A stretch of 64,000 nucleotides of DNA, from the NCBI RefSeq assembly GCF_015547515.1, contig NZ_JADMVE010000001.1:930406-994405 (forward strand). Direction: 5' to 3'. Below are positions 37,099 through 45,799 of the stretch, in pieces; positions within the stretch are counted from its first letter, which is position 1; the number at the start of each line of letters is the position of its first letter. Source of the DNA: Eubacterium sp. 1001713B170207_170306_E7 (lineage in GTDB: Bacteria > Bacillota > Clostridia > Eubacteriales > Eubacteriaceae). Under the pieces are notes generated by a model. That model saw only the letters and a list, made by a program, of their open reading frames with translations, made no database searches and was not told the DNA's origin. The position numbers were made by a program, and so were the translations under genes.

Positions 37099-37832
37099 CC
37101 CACACCTCCGCTATTATAGATAAAGAGCAGCGCGAGAAACATCACGCCGCAAAGCAGTAATCCGTAGTCCAGAGCCCCCATTTTCACTTCAACCAGACAG
37201 GTTCTTTCCCTGGTGCTGTCGAGACCACGAGCCAGTGAAGCCGAGGCCAGTTCGTCCATAATCGCAGCGGCGCTGAACAACAGGGGAATCAGAATATGCT
37301 CCAGTGTTAAAACCGGGTGTCTAAGCAGACCGCCCACGCTCAGGCTGATCCCGCGAAAAGCCATAGCCTGACGGATACACTGCCATTCCTCCTGAACTGT
37401 CGGAATAAAACGAAACATAACCACCACTGGGATGATCACCTGAACTGGAACATGCATTTTCTGAAAAGATGCCATGAACTGGCTGATTGTAGTGGTCTGA
37501 AAAACAAGCGTAAAAGCCATAATAATGGGCGTAAGCATTCGAATCACAACTGCGAGGGTAAGGATCAGAACGCCCGGCACACCGTGCAGTCGGTCCATTA
37601 AAAAGGCAAAGATGAAAAGACTTGTCATAAAAAACGCGTAGCTTTTTATCGCAGATAAAGGGCGCCCGCTCAATATCAACAACAGGGTTAAAAAGCTGCC
37701 AAGCAGCAAGCAGGGAGCAGTCTTTGTACATCCCATGACAAACGCACAGGTCACGACAAACAGAAACAGCTTTACTCTGGGATCAATGCTGATAATACCG
37801 CTTGTGCTTTTCCCTAAACCCAAGCCATCCAT
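37095..37832 (-). CDS. ECF transporter transmembrane subunit EcfT
   Basis: 245 residues, about five helices, with the coupling motifs typical of EcfT near the C-terminus (ARGLDSTRERT, matching the ArgGly box, and the related AMAFRGIS segment). It connects the fused ATPase to the S component encoded just upstream (adjacent genes, no gap). Confidence 0.9.
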   Translation of the reverse strand: MDGLGLGKSTSGIISIDPRVKLFLFVVTCAFVMGCTKTAPCLLLGSFLTLLLILSGRPLSAIKSYAFFMTSLFIFAFLMDRLHGVPGVLILTLAVVIRMLTPIIMAFTLVFQTTTISQFMASFQKMHVPVQVIIPVVVMFRFIPTVQEEWQCIRQAMAFRGISLSVGGLLRHPVLTLEHILIPLLFSAAAIMDELASASLARGLDSTRERTCLVEVKMGALDYGLLLCGVMFLALLFIYNSGGVG

Positions 37833-38411
37833 TTATGCGATGCCTGCCTTTACAAAATGTTTTTTCATGAACCGGCTGGCCAGAAGTGTGCCTGCAGCCG
37901 CCCCAAGGAGTGCCAGAGCCGCCAGTGCAAAAATAATCCAGCCAGGCGTCAGTGCGTCCAGCGCCGCCGCATATTCAGAGCCGTAATACTCTGCACATAT
38001 ACTGACAAACTGGTTTTTAGCGTAAACCAGCATGAGAAACGGCCCGATCATATTTAAATTAAAAGCGTAAAAGGAGAGTGTGTACATCTTTTTTGAATTG
38101 TACTTCCCAGCTCTCACAATAAGCTCTGCAATAATCCCCATCAGCAGTGCCCAGACAAGTGAAAATATTGAGTTAGTGCTTGTAAGGAGTCCAAACAACG
38201 CCGACAGAATCAAAATCGCGCCGGGCTTCTGAACCTTTGTAACATAAAGCATATAAACAGTGGCACAGATAAGCCCCACCGTAAACGGCGATATTAAATA
38301 CAAAACCGGGATAATACCCGACCCCATTACAATCATCATCACAAGAATCAGATAGAGGGCGCCAAAGGCACCGGCATAAATTAAATCTTTTGTTTTCAGC
38401 TTTTCCTTCAT
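37833..38411 (-). CDS. ECF transporter S component, MptD/Trep_Strep family
   Basis: 192 residues, six hydrophobic helices, start KLKTKDLIYAGAFGALYLILVMM typical of the Trep_Strep (TIGR02185) S components. This family is not assigned to a vitamin. First gene of the S-T-AA-ABC-ABC operon, with a promoter and a dyad directly upstream. GAAAGGAAAAATGAT precedes the ATG. Confidence 0.85.
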   Translation of the reverse strand: MKEKLKTKDLIYAGAFGALYLILVMMIVMGSGIIPVLYLISPFTVGLICATVYMLYVTKVQKPGAILILSALFGLLTSTNSIFSLVWALLMGIIAELIVRAGKYNSKKMYTLSFYAFNLNMIGPFLMLVYAKNQFVSICAEYYGSEYAAALDALTPGWIIFALAALALLGAAAGTLLASRFMKKHFVKAGIA

Positions 38412-38431
38412 ATCATTTTTCCTTTCTGTTC

Positions 38432-38449
38432 AGTTAGTTTTACCTAACT
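38432..38449. promoter_or_regulatory. Dyad AGTTAG-N6-CTAACT at the ECF operon start point
   Basis: Perfect 6-bp arms, 6-nt spacer. It begins 1 nt after the -10 box, so it covers the expected transcription start. The same dyad occurs in the same position at the AraC gene. The half-site resembles that of DtxR-type iron repressors (TTAGGTTAG-like) but is not identical. Confidence 0.6.
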
Positions 38450-38450
38450 C

Positions 38451-38480
38451 ATATTAGCAGAAAAATGATTTTTCTTACAA
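38451..38480 (-). promoter_or_regulatory. Promoter of the ECF/ABC operon
   Basis: TTGTAA, 18 nt, TAATAT on the minus strand, ending 39 bp before the S-component ATG. Its -35 overlaps the 3' flank of the AraC gene. Confidence 0.55.
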
Positions 38481-38482
38481 CT

Positions 38483-39457
38483 CTATTTAGCCGCATCTGC
38501 TCTGTTTAGCCATATTTTTTTATAAGCCATCGGCGGCAGGCCAAAAACACTGCGAAAGGCTGAGGAGAACTTACTGGCGTTTTCGTAGCCCGTCATTTCA
38601 CTGATCTCAGATATGGTCAGGCTCGTAGCGCGTAAAAGCTCTGCAGCGCGGTGCATCCGATAGCGTTTCAGATATTCGTAGGGCGCATAGCCGTAGGCAG
38701 CCTTGAAGTGATCCTTCAGACTTGTGCGTGAGATATGGAATTGCTCAGCCAGCTCTTTAATGGTGGTATGTCTGGTCATATTCTTTTCAATATAGGTCTT
38801 AACGGCCTTAACAGTCTGGAGGGTCGCTGGTGAAAGGTATTTGTAACGCCCTTCCTTAAACCCTCCGGGGTTTTTCATCTGGAGCAGCAGATTGATCATC
38901 TCGAGCTTCATATGGGGAATACTGCCTTCCAGGCTATGATGATACAACCTTTCCAGTATATCTGAGATCTCCTCGTTACAGGCCAGAACGATAATCGCTT
39001 TTGTGTTTAGTAAGCCATTAAATATTTGATAAATGTCAATTGAAAAGTGCTTAAAGACCGAAAAGGTTTCTTCAGAAAAGCATTCGGGATAAAACATAAC
39101 GTTAAAGCCCGTGTAAAATCCCAGCGGCATACAGGCGTCATGGGTATAGGCCACATTCGACAGCAGCATAAGCTCACTCTCTGACAACCTCAGTTCCTGA
39201 TAGGTATTGATTTTACTCTGATAGATTCCCTCATGGCTGTAAGCAAGCTGATAAAAATTGCCTACATCCATCTTACCTTTAAAGTGCTTCCGCGTATGAT
39301 AGTCATTGTAGTAAATTTCGACTCCCGGCATGATTTCATATACTCTCATAAACATGGTGCCGTCAGCATCGCTCGAAGAAAACTCGCGATACTCCTTTTC
39401 TTCAAGCGTTAACTCAACACTGAACTGCGACAGATTCACATAGCTTTTTTGAGACAT
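38483..39457 (-). CDS. AraC family transcriptional regulator
   Basis: 324 residues with two C-terminal HTH motifs (TIKELAEQFHISRTSLKDHFKAAYGYAPYEYLKRYRM and LTISEISEMTGYENASKFSSAFRSVFGLPPMAYKK). The N-terminal 210 residues are an effector domain of the type found in siderophore-system regulators such as YbtA/PchR (general layout, not a proven orthology). It sits directly upstream of the ECF/ABC operon in the same direction but has its own promoter. Probably an activator that responds to the imported ligand, itself repressed through the upstream dyad. Confidence 0.88.
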   Translation of the reverse strand: MSQKSYVNLSQFSVELTLEEKEYREFSSSDADGTMFMRVYEIMPGVEIYYNDYHTRKHFKGKMDVGNFYQLAYSHEGIYQSKINTYQELRLSESELMLLSNVAYTHDACMPLGFYTGFNVMFYPECFSEETFSVFKHFSIDIYQIFNGLLNTKAIIVLACNEEISDILERLYHHSLEGSIPHMKLEMINLLLQMKNPGGFKEGRYKYLSPATLQTVKAVKTYIEKNMTRHTTIKELAEQFHISRTSLKDHFKAAYGYAPYEYLKRYRMHRAAELLRATSLTISEISEMTGYENASKFSSAFRSVFGLPPMAYKKIWLNRADAAK

Positions 39458-39515
39458 TGCGTGTCTCCCTTCTCTTAATTGCCTTTTCCTTTTATCCTGT
39501 ACTTAAATGTTTTTA

Positions 39516-39533
39516 AGTTAGATACATCTAACT
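39516..39533. promoter_or_regulatory. Dyad AGTTAGAT-AC-ATCTAACT at the AraC gene start point
   Basis: Perfect 8-bp arms with a 2-nt spacer, 2 nt downstream of the -10 box. The outer AGTTAG-N6-CTAACT is identical to the site at 38432. Confidence 0.65.
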
Positions 39534-39535
39534 AG

Positions 39536-39564
39536 ATTATACTTTCCTTTTTTCAAAATGTCAA
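39536..39564 (-). promoter_or_regulatory. Consensus promoter of the AraC gene
   Basis: TTGACA, 17 nt, TATAAT on the minus strand: a perfect match to the vegetative consensus. Such a strong promoter with a dyad over +1 points to repression as the main control. Confidence 0.8.
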
Positions 39565-39587
39565 TTTGGTCAAAAAGACAATAAAAA

Positions 39588-39611
39588 ACCGCATTCTTAA
39601 AAGAATGCGGT
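39588..39611 (-). terminator. Terminator of the PanT-like gene
   Basis: Stem ACCGCATTCTT / AAGAATGCGGT with a very short loop and T6 on the minus strand, 16 bp after the gene. The stem sequence nearly repeats that of the suf terminator. Confidence 0.85.
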
Positions 39612-39626
39612 GCATTGAATCTGAGA

Positions 39627-40247
39627 TTATTTATTAACGCCGTATTTTAAAAGCGCTTTACAGATTGCCAATGTCAATACGCCAGCGACAATGGCTTCTG
39701 GTACGCCGTTAATGCCAATGACGGCCAGAATGGCCCCGTATAGGGCTGAAATATCCATTTCCTTGGCAGATGCGTAGCTCTGTCCAAAGAAGAAATAAAT
39801 CATGTTCATAACCAGCAATGTGTTGGTGAGTGAACCGCCAACGCCTGCACAGGTCAGCGCCAGCGCATCATTGTCCTTAACCTTTTTCAACCCCTTGTAA
39901 ATATAGTAAGGAACAACCCCGACTAAGATTCTGGGGACAAAACAAATAACAAGACTCCAGAAATTACCATCGTATGTTCCAAGCGAATAAAACGGGGTAA
40001 ATACAAAAGACGTTACAGTTGGGTTAAAGGTATTATTCACCAGGCTGGTAAGACCAAAAACAAATCCTAAAAACGCTCCGTATTTTGGACCGAGTATAAT
40101 ACTTCCAATAATTACGGGTATATGGATAATGGTCGCACGGGTGAAACCCAGCGGAATGTATCCCAAAAACGGGACAACTGCCATCAGGACAATGATTGCC
40201 ACAAAGAGTGACAACTGGACCAGTTCTTTGGTCGTTCGTGTTTTCAT
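39627..40247 (-). CDS. panT: ECF transporter S component, PanT-like (pantothenate)
   Basis: 206 residues, six helices, with the S-component start TRTTKELVQLSLFVAIIVLMA and the family pattern GYIPLGFTRATIIHIPVIIGSIILGPKYGAFLGFVFGLTSL. S components of this subgroup next to coenzyme A genes import pantothenate; here coaBC lies divergent 174 bp away, which supports the same substrate. It would use a shared EcfAAT module encoded elsewhere. GGAGG lies 9 nt before the ATG. Confidence 0.78.
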   Translation of the reverse strand: MKTRTTKELVQLSLFVAIIVLMAVVPFLGYIPLGFTRATIIHIPVIIGSIILGPKYGAFLGFVFGLTSLVNNTFNPTVTSFVFTPFYSLGTYDGNFWSLVICFVPRILVGVVPYYIYKGLKKVKDNDALALTCAGVGGSLTNTLLVMNMIYFFFGQSYASAKEMDISALYGAILAVIGINGVPEAIVAGVLTLAICKALLKYGVNK

Positions 40248-40356
40248 ATTCGATTTTCCTCCTGCTATCGTTCCAGTCGAGCCGGATACAATGCTTAATC
40301 GTGATTATTTTACATGAAAAAAGATCACCTTTCAAGCCTTTTTTACCCAAACCGCA

Positions 40357-40385
40357 TTTACGGAAGGTTTTATTTTTGATATAAT
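40357..40385 (+). promoter_or_regulatory. Promoter of coaBC
   Basis: TTTACG, 17 nt, TATAAT, ending 36 bp before the coaBC ATG. Confidence 0.55.
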
Positions 40386-40421
40386 CTCCTAGTAAATTTG
40401 AATGAAGGAAGTACATAAAAG

Positions 40422-41618
40422 ATGAACTTAAAAAATAAAACAGTGATCCTCGGTGTCAGCGGCAGTATCGCAGCCTATAAAATGGCAAATGTCGCCAGCG
40501 CTCTGGCAAAATGGGGCTGTGACGTCCATGTTATTATGACCCCCAACGCCACAGAGATCATCGCGCCGATGACCTTCTCCACCCTGACAGGCAATAACTG
40601 TATTGTCGATACCTTTGACAAGACCATCAATTACAATGTGGCCCACGTCTCGCTGGCCAAGAGGGCGGATCTGCTCATGATCGCCCCCGCCACTGCAAAC
40701 GTGATTGCCAAGCTTGCCCATGGTCTGGCTGACGATATGCTTACCACCACAGCCCTGGCCTGTACCTGCAAAAAAATTATCTCACCTGCGATGAACACCA
40801 ACATGTTCCACAATCCGGTCGTCCAGGACAATCTGGATATTCTAAGAAAGTATCACTTTGAAATTGTCCAGCCTGACACTGGAGTTCTGGCCTGTAAAGA
40901 CATCGGCGATGGCAAGCTGCCCAAAGAAGATGTGCTGATCGACCATATTTTAAAGGAAATCGCCTTTGAAAAAGATCTGTCCGGAAAAAAAGTACTGATT
41001 ACCGCAGGACCAACCTGTGAAGCCATTGATCCTGTACGTTATATTACGAACCATTCCAGCGGCAAGATGGGCTATGCCCTGGCACGAAACGCAATGCTTC
41101 GCGGAGCGGAGGTCACCCTTGTCAGCGGTCCAACCGCGCTGCCACCGGTGCCGTTTGTGAACATGGTAAATGTCGTTTCAGCAGAAGATATGTTTGAAGC
41201 GGTCATCAGCCGATCGAAGCAGCAGGATATCGTCATTAAGGCCGCTGCTGTGGCAGACTACACCCCCTCTGATTACTCGGATGAAAAAGTCAAGAAAAAG
41301 GAGGGTGCCATGAGCATTGCTCTGGACCGCACTCAGGACATTTTAGCCTGGCTGGGCGCAAACAGACACCCGGACCAGTTTCTTTGCGGCTTCTCCATGG
41401 AAACACAGAATCTCGTTGAAAATTCTCAGGCCAAACTGATACGCAAAAATGTTGACATGATGATCGCGAACAATTTAAAGGTAGAGGGTGCGGGATTCAG
41501 CGGAGATACAAATGTCGTGACCGTTATTACCAAAGATCGCGTTACCGAGCTTCCAAAGCAGACAAAGGAGGAGGTTGCCGGGCAGATTTTTGACACGATT
41601 TTGGACTGTCTGCCATGA
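40422..41618 (+). CDS. coaBC: Bifunctional phosphopantothenoylcysteine decarboxylase/phosphopantothenate-cysteine ligase
   Basis: 398 residues. The N-terminal CoaC flavoprotein (GVSGSIAAYK, catalytic His in NVAHVSLAKRAD, ISPAMNTNMF, GVLACKDIGDGKLP) joins a CoaB ligase domain (LITAGPTCEAIDPVRYITNHSSGKMGYALA, AAVADYTP, KKKEGAMSI). It carries out two steps of coenzyme A synthesis from phosphopantothenate. GAAGGAAG precedes the ATG. The stop overlaps the next gene by 4 bp. Confidence 0.95.
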   Translation: MNLKNKTVILGVSGSIAAYKMANVASALAKWGCDVHVIMTPNATEIIAPMTFSTLTGNNCIVDTFDKTINYNVAHVSLAKRADLLMIAPATANVIAKLAHGLADDMLTTTALACTCKKIISPAMNTNMFHNPVVQDNLDILRKYHFEIVQPDTGVLACKDIGDGKLPKEDVLIDHILKEIAFEKDLSGKKVLITAGPTCEAIDPVRYITNHSSGKMGYALARNAMLRGAEVTLVSGPTALPPVPFVNMVNVVSAEDMFEAVISRSKQQDIVIKAAAVADYTPSDYSDEKVKKKEGAMSIALDRTQDILAWLGANRHPDQFLCGFSMETQNLVENSQAKLIRKNVDMMIANNLKVEGAGFSGDTNVVTVITKDRVTELPKQTKEEVAGQIFDTILDCLP

Positions 41619-42379
41619 CGCCAACACATCTCATCACTGTGGCCATGGAAATTGGTGACATGCTTTTGGAGAGTGGCGCAGAAATTTACCGTGTCGAGGA
41701 TTCCATGCGCCGTATCTGTCAAGCCTACGGTGTGGACAACGCAGAGATTTTCGCAGTTCCCACCACGATCATCATCACGATCCGTGTCGGCGATGAGCCT
41801 CCTCTGACGCTGACCAAGCGGATTTTCAGCCGCGGGACCGACCTGTACAAGGTTGAGCGCCTCAACTCCCTCTCCCGCGAAATGTGCGCAACCATCCCGC
41901 CCTATGAGGAGGTTCAGCGACGCATTGAAGCTATCCGCCGTTTCCCGCCCTATTCCCTCATCAAGCAGGTACTGGCCTTCTCCTTTGTGGCCTTCTTTTT
42001 CACCCTGCTTTTTAAAGGAACGCTGTTAGACGCCTGTGCTGCTCTTTTCATCAGCGCTTTGACTAAGGTGGTCTTTAACGCTTTGGAAAAAATTAAAACC
42101 AACGCATTTTTTGAAAATGTTATCTGTGGCGCAGTGATCGCCCTGTGCGCTCTGGGCTTTGTCCGTTCTGGATTCGCTGCCAACATGGATAAAATCATCA
42201 TCGGTACCATTATGACGCTGGTGCCCGGACTGGCCATCACAAACTCCATGCGGGATATTATTGCCGGCGATTTACTGGCAGGCGTGACAAAAACGACCGA
42301 GGCTCTTCTAATCGGGGCTGGGATTGCTGTGGGAGCGGCCATTCCGTTAACCTTCCTGCGTCCTTTTTTAGGAGCATAG
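41615..42379 (+). CDS. Threonine/serine exporter, N-terminal half (YjjP/ThrE type)
   Basis: 254 residues: a soluble domain to residue 110 with the ThrE signature (GDMLLESGAEIYRVEDSMRRICQAYG, VPTTIIITI) then four to five helices including PGLAITNSMRDIIAGDLLAGVTKTTEALLIGAGIAVG. In the split form it needs the YjjB-like partner encoded next. ATGA overlap with coaBC shows translational coupling, though the metabolic link to coenzyme A is unclear. Confidence 0.9.
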   Translation: MTPTHLITVAMEIGDMLLESGAEIYRVEDSMRRICQAYGVDNAEIFAVPTTIIITIRVGDEPPLTLTKRIFSRGTDLYKVERLNSLSREMCATIPPYEEVQRRIEAIRRFPPYSLIKQVLAFSFVAFFFTLLFKGTLLDACAALFISALTKVVFNALEKIKTNAFFENVICGAVIALCALGFVRSGFAANMDKIIIGTIMTLVPGLAITNSMRDIIAGDLLAGVTKTTEALLIGAGIAVGAAIPLTFLRPFLGA

Positions 42380-42382
42380 CCT

Positions 42383-42856
42383 ATGGAGAGCAGTCTTTTA
42401 CTTCAATGTTTTTATGCCTTCGCCGCTACGATGGCCTTTGGCGTCGTCTTTAATATCCGCGGCCAGGCTTTGGTTATCGCCGGTATCGGCGGTGCTTTGG
42501 GGTGGTTTTTGTATATGGGGCTTCAGGGATTTTTTATCAATGACATTCCCCAGTATTTTATCGCAACCTTAGCGGTTTCGCTTTATGCAGAGATCATGGC
42601 CCGGCGTTTCAAGGCGCCGGCAACCATCTATCTTGCTGCTGCCCTTATTCCCCTTGTTCCTGGCGGTGGTATCTACTATACCATGGAGCATTTCATCAAT
42701 GGCCGTGTAGACGAGGCCATCAACACAGGGCTGCACACCCTCGGCATTGCCGGTGCGCTCGCCATGGGGATTATCATTGTCTCCTCAAGTATCCGTATCT
42801 GGTTGAATATCCGAAGGGAATTAAAAAAACGTAGAAAAAAAGACTCTGTTCATTAA
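42383..42856 (+). CDS. Threonine/serine exporter, C-terminal half (YjjB type)
   Basis: 157 residues, five helices, with the conserved segment IPLVPGGGIYYTMEHFINGRVDEA. Second half of the split ThrE amino acid exporter. TTAGGAGC is just before the ATG, 3 bp after the first half. A terminator follows. Confidence 0.9.
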   Translation: MESSLLLQCFYAFAATMAFGVVFNIRGQALVIAGIGGALGWFLYMGLQGFFINDIPQYFIATLAVSLYAEIMARRFKAPATIYLAAALIPLVPGGGIYYTMEHFINGRVDEAINTGLHTLGIAGALAMGIIIVSSSIRIWLNIRRELKKRRKKDSVH

Positions 42857-42876
42857 TGAAAAACAGAGTCTTTTTT
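42836..42876. terminator. Bidirectional terminator
   Basis: Stem AAAAAGACTCTGTT and complement with an 11-nt loop and a T7 tail; overlaps the ThrE stop and closes the P-type ATPase gene from the other side. Confidence 0.85.
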
Positions 42877-42879
42877 ATT

Positions 42880-45573
42880 TTATGTTGTTTTAAATAGCTT
42901 TCTTTTAATCAGCTTGAACACTTCAGAGACGACGATGACCGATAAGCCTAAAGTGACGATCTTAACCCACATACCCAGGGATAAGGGCACCGTGTTGTAA
43001 AGAATGCCACCGAACTGGGTGATAACCACCTGCAACATGAATGTCAGGCCAAAGACGAGCAGCATCAGCCGATTACTGAAGAAATTGGAAAAGACGCTGG
43101 TATCTGTAAGCTCTCGACTGTTAAAGGCATTGAAGAGGTGCATGACCACAAAAAGTGTAAATAGAATCGTGTACTGTTCTCCCTCGGTGCCGCCCAGAAT
43201 ATTAAACAGGGCCTGCAGCATAAAGATGATGGATACAAAAATCCCATTGCAGGCAATGCGTGAAAGCATGCCCTTGCTCACAATATTGGAGTCCCGCGAG
43301 ATGGGCTGGCGGTTCATAAGATCGTCACGAATTGGTTCCAGCCCCAGTGTCAGCGCGGGCGGCCCATCCATAATAATATTGATCCACAAAAGCTGAAGGG
43401 CCGTAAATGGTGATTTTAAGCCCAACAGAATACAGGCCAGCACAACGATGACCGAAGACAGATTAACAGTGAGCTGGAACTGGATAAAACGCTGAAAATT
43501 CTCATAAATTCCGCGTCCCCACTGGACCGCCTTGACAATGGTAGAAAAGGAATCGTCAAGCAGCACAATGTCACTGGCCTCCTTGGAAACCTCGGTCCCG
43601 GTGATCCCCATCGCAACGCCGACATCCGCGTTTTTAATCGCCGGCGCATCGTTGATGCCATCGCCGGTTACAGCGACCACATTACCCATTTTCTTAAGGG
43701 CATTGACGACCCGCATTTTCACGACAGGGGTGCTTCTGGCAATGACCTTAATCCTTGGCAGCAGCTCAATGAGGCGTTCCTCACTCAGGTCTTCAAGCTT
43801 ATGGGCTTCAGCGGCAGCGTCACCGGGCTTTATCAGTCCCAGCTCATCGGCGATGGCACGGGCTGTTACAATATTATCCCCTGTCAGAATTTTTAACTCA
43901 ATCCCCGCTTTGCGGCAGTGGTTGACCGCTTCGTAGACATCCTCACGCAGCGGGTCTGTTATGGCGACAAAGCCGTCAAAAATCATTTCCGATTCGATAT
44001 GTGCGCGGCGCTCCTCATACTCTGTAATGGTGCGGATACCGGAAAGCGGCTTATGCGAAAAAGCAAGCACCCGGCGGGCTTTTTTTTCAAAGCCTGTCAT
44101 TTCTTTCTCGATCTGCTGAAGCTGTTTTTCGGAAAGTGGTACAGGTTGACCATCGAGCATAATGTGACTGCACTGGCTGATGATCTTTTCTGGACTGCCT
44201 TTGGAGTAGGCTATGCTGCCATCTCCCTGCTCCACAATGGTCGTCATGTTCTTGGTCTCAGAGGAAAACGGAAAAACAAAGGTAATCTGAGCGTTTTTAC
44301 GCAACTCATTATAGGGCGACTGCCGCACTTTAGACCGTTCATAGGCCATAATCAACGCACATTCTGTCGGATTTCCAATAAATTTGGGCTGATCCCCCTG
44401 CTCAATATCCGCGGTGCTGTTGATGGTGAAATTCTCAATTAAAACTTGATCATCAAGGTCTTTGGGTGCAATCAAACGGCCATCGGTGTAAATATCCGTA
44501 ACCGTCATGCGGTTTTCTGTCAGGGTTCCGGTTTTGTCTGAACAGATCACATTGATGCTGCCGATGGTCTCACAGGCAATCAGCTTTTTTACCAGCGCGT
44601 TCTGTCTGGCCATTTTAATGATGTTGATGGACAGGGAAACAGCCACAATGGTCGGAAGCCCCTCCGGTACCGCCGCGACGATCAGGACAATACTGGTAAT
44701 AAAAGCTTCAGATACTGTGTCCAGATTAAAGGTGCCGGTGGTGGCAAAAATAATGAGCTGAATGACAAAAACTATGGCGGCCGCGGTTGCGCCCAAAATC
44801 GTAATAAGTTTACCCAGACGGTCCATTTTTTCCTGGAGGGGCGTAGAACCCTTTTCTGTTTTGGAGAGCTCTCTCGCAATGCTTCCGAACTCGGTACTAT
44901 CCCCCACATCGGTTACGACCATGGTTCCGCTGCCACCGGTTATAAAGCAGCCGGAGTAAAGCATATTGGCCCGTTCTGCCACTGGGGTCTTGGGGTTATC
45001 ATAAACCAGCCCGGATTCTTTTTTAACCGGCAGGCTTTCACCTGTCAGAGAAGATTCATCAACCCTCAGCCCCAGTGACTCGATTACGCGGCCGTCGGCC
45101 GGGATCATATCTCCGGTAGCCACCTCCATTATATCCCCGACTACCAAGTCTTTTTGGGATATGAGCATGACACTGCCGCCGCGCTTAACCTTAACCTGCA
45201 CATCCTCATTGATCTGATTTAAGGCCTCAAAGGCCTTTTCGCTGCGGCCCTCCATGATAACGGTAACGCCGACTGCCAGAAAAATTGCTGCAAAAATACC
45301 GATACATTCAATAAATTCGGTCTGTCCTCCGGTAAAATAGCGGACAAAATTAACCCCCAGGGTGATCGCGGCCGCTACCAGCAGCATGACGATCATCGGT
45401 TCTGTTGCCGCATCCCATATCTTTTTGAAAACAGATTTTGGCTTTCCCTTGGTGAACGCATTAACCCCATGCTTTAAACGGCTGTCCTCGATCTGGTTTT
45501 TACTCATCCCCAGTTCCGGATCGACATTTAGCCGTTCAAGCGTCTGACTTGTCGTTTCTTGAAATGCTTTCAT
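42880..45573 (-). CDS. P-type cation ATPase (PMCA/SERCA-like), probably Mn/Ca export
   Basis: 897 residues from the ATG at 45573 (GGAG 8 nt upstream). All P2-type features are present: actuator TGES (SSLTGESLPVKKES), phosphorylation motif CSDKTGTLTENRM, nucleotide domain, hinge MTGDGINDAPAIKNADVGVAMG, and ten helices with VPEGLPTIVAVSLS in helix 4. It looks like a Ca2+-ATPase, but a yybP-ykoY-like leader lies upstream, and related ATPases under that riboswitch export manganese. I therefore favour Mn2+ export, with Ca2+ possible. Confidence 0.92.
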   Translation of the reverse strand: MKAFQETTSQTLERLNVDPELGMSKNQIEDSRLKHGVNAFTKGKPKSVFKKIWDAATEPMIVMLLVAAAITLGVNFVRYFTGGQTEFIECIGIFAAIFLAVGVTVIMEGRSEKAFEALNQINEDVQVKVKRGGSVMLISQKDLVVGDIMEVATGDMIPADGRVIESLGLRVDESSLTGESLPVKKESGLVYDNPKTPVAERANMLYSGCFITGGSGTMVVTDVGDSTEFGSIARELSKTEKGSTPLQEKMDRLGKLITILGATAAAIVFVIQLIIFATTGTFNLDTVSEAFITSIVLIVAAVPEGLPTIVAVSLSINIIKMARQNALVKKLIACETIGSINVICSDKTGTLTENRMTVTDIYTDGRLIAPKDLDDQVLIENFTINSTADIEQGDQPKFIGNPTECALIMAYERSKVRQSPYNELRKNAQITFVFPFSSETKNMTTIVEQGDGSIAYSKGSPEKIISQCSHIMLDGQPVPLSEKQLQQIEKEMTGFEKKARRVLAFSHKPLSGIRTITEYEERRAHIESEMIFDGFVAITDPLREDVYEAVNHCRKAGIELKILTGDNIVTARAIADELGLIKPGDAAAEAHKLEDLSEERLIELLPRIKVIARSTPVVKMRVVNALKKMGNVVAVTGDGINDAPAIKNADVGVAMGITGTEVSKEASDIVLLDDSFSTIVKAVQWGRGIYENFQRFIQFQLTVNLSSVIVVLACILLGLKSPFTALQLLWINIIMDGPPALTLGLEPIRDDLMNRQPISRDSNIVSKGMLSRIACNGIFVSIIFMLQALFNILGGTEGEQYTILFTLFVVMHLFNAFNSRELTDTSVFSNFFSNRLMLLVFGLTFMLQVVITQFGGILYNTVPLSLGMWVKIVTLGLSVIVVSEVFKLIKRKLFKTT

Positions 45574-45661
45574 CAACGATACTCCTTTTTAAATTTTTAC
45601 CATGTTAAAAGCTTGCAGGCTCCTGATGCAGCGTTCTGTTTTACAAAAATGGCCTTAACAT

Positions 45662-45795
45662 CAAAAAAGAGACCTCCAGCGTATTCTAAAAATACGCTAA
45701 AAGTCTCATTACCTTTGAATAAATAAAGGCGGTAAAACCAGGCGCACTGCACCAGTATGTTGACTTTACCGTTTCAACTACTCCCTTTTAACAAT
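45662..45795 (-). ncRNA. yybP-ykoY-like manganese riboswitch with terminator
   Basis: Read on the minus strand, the leader has the motif hallmarks in order: AAAGGGAGTAG at the 5' end, CAACATACT in the middle and GGTAATGAGAC at 45703-45713. A terminator hairpin follows at once: GAGAC...TAGCGTATT pairing with AATACGCT...GTCTC, then T6 (45662-45707). The GAGAC segment belongs to both aptamer and terminator, the expected mutually exclusive design for an ON switch. It lies between a consensus promoter and the P-type ATPase. Confidence 0.85.
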
Positions 45796-45799
45796 ATTT

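Noticed and set aside
40248-40421. A riboswitch or T-box between panT and coaBC
   Set aside because: The 174 bp contain a good promoter for coaBC but no recognisable aptamer core or T-box sequence.
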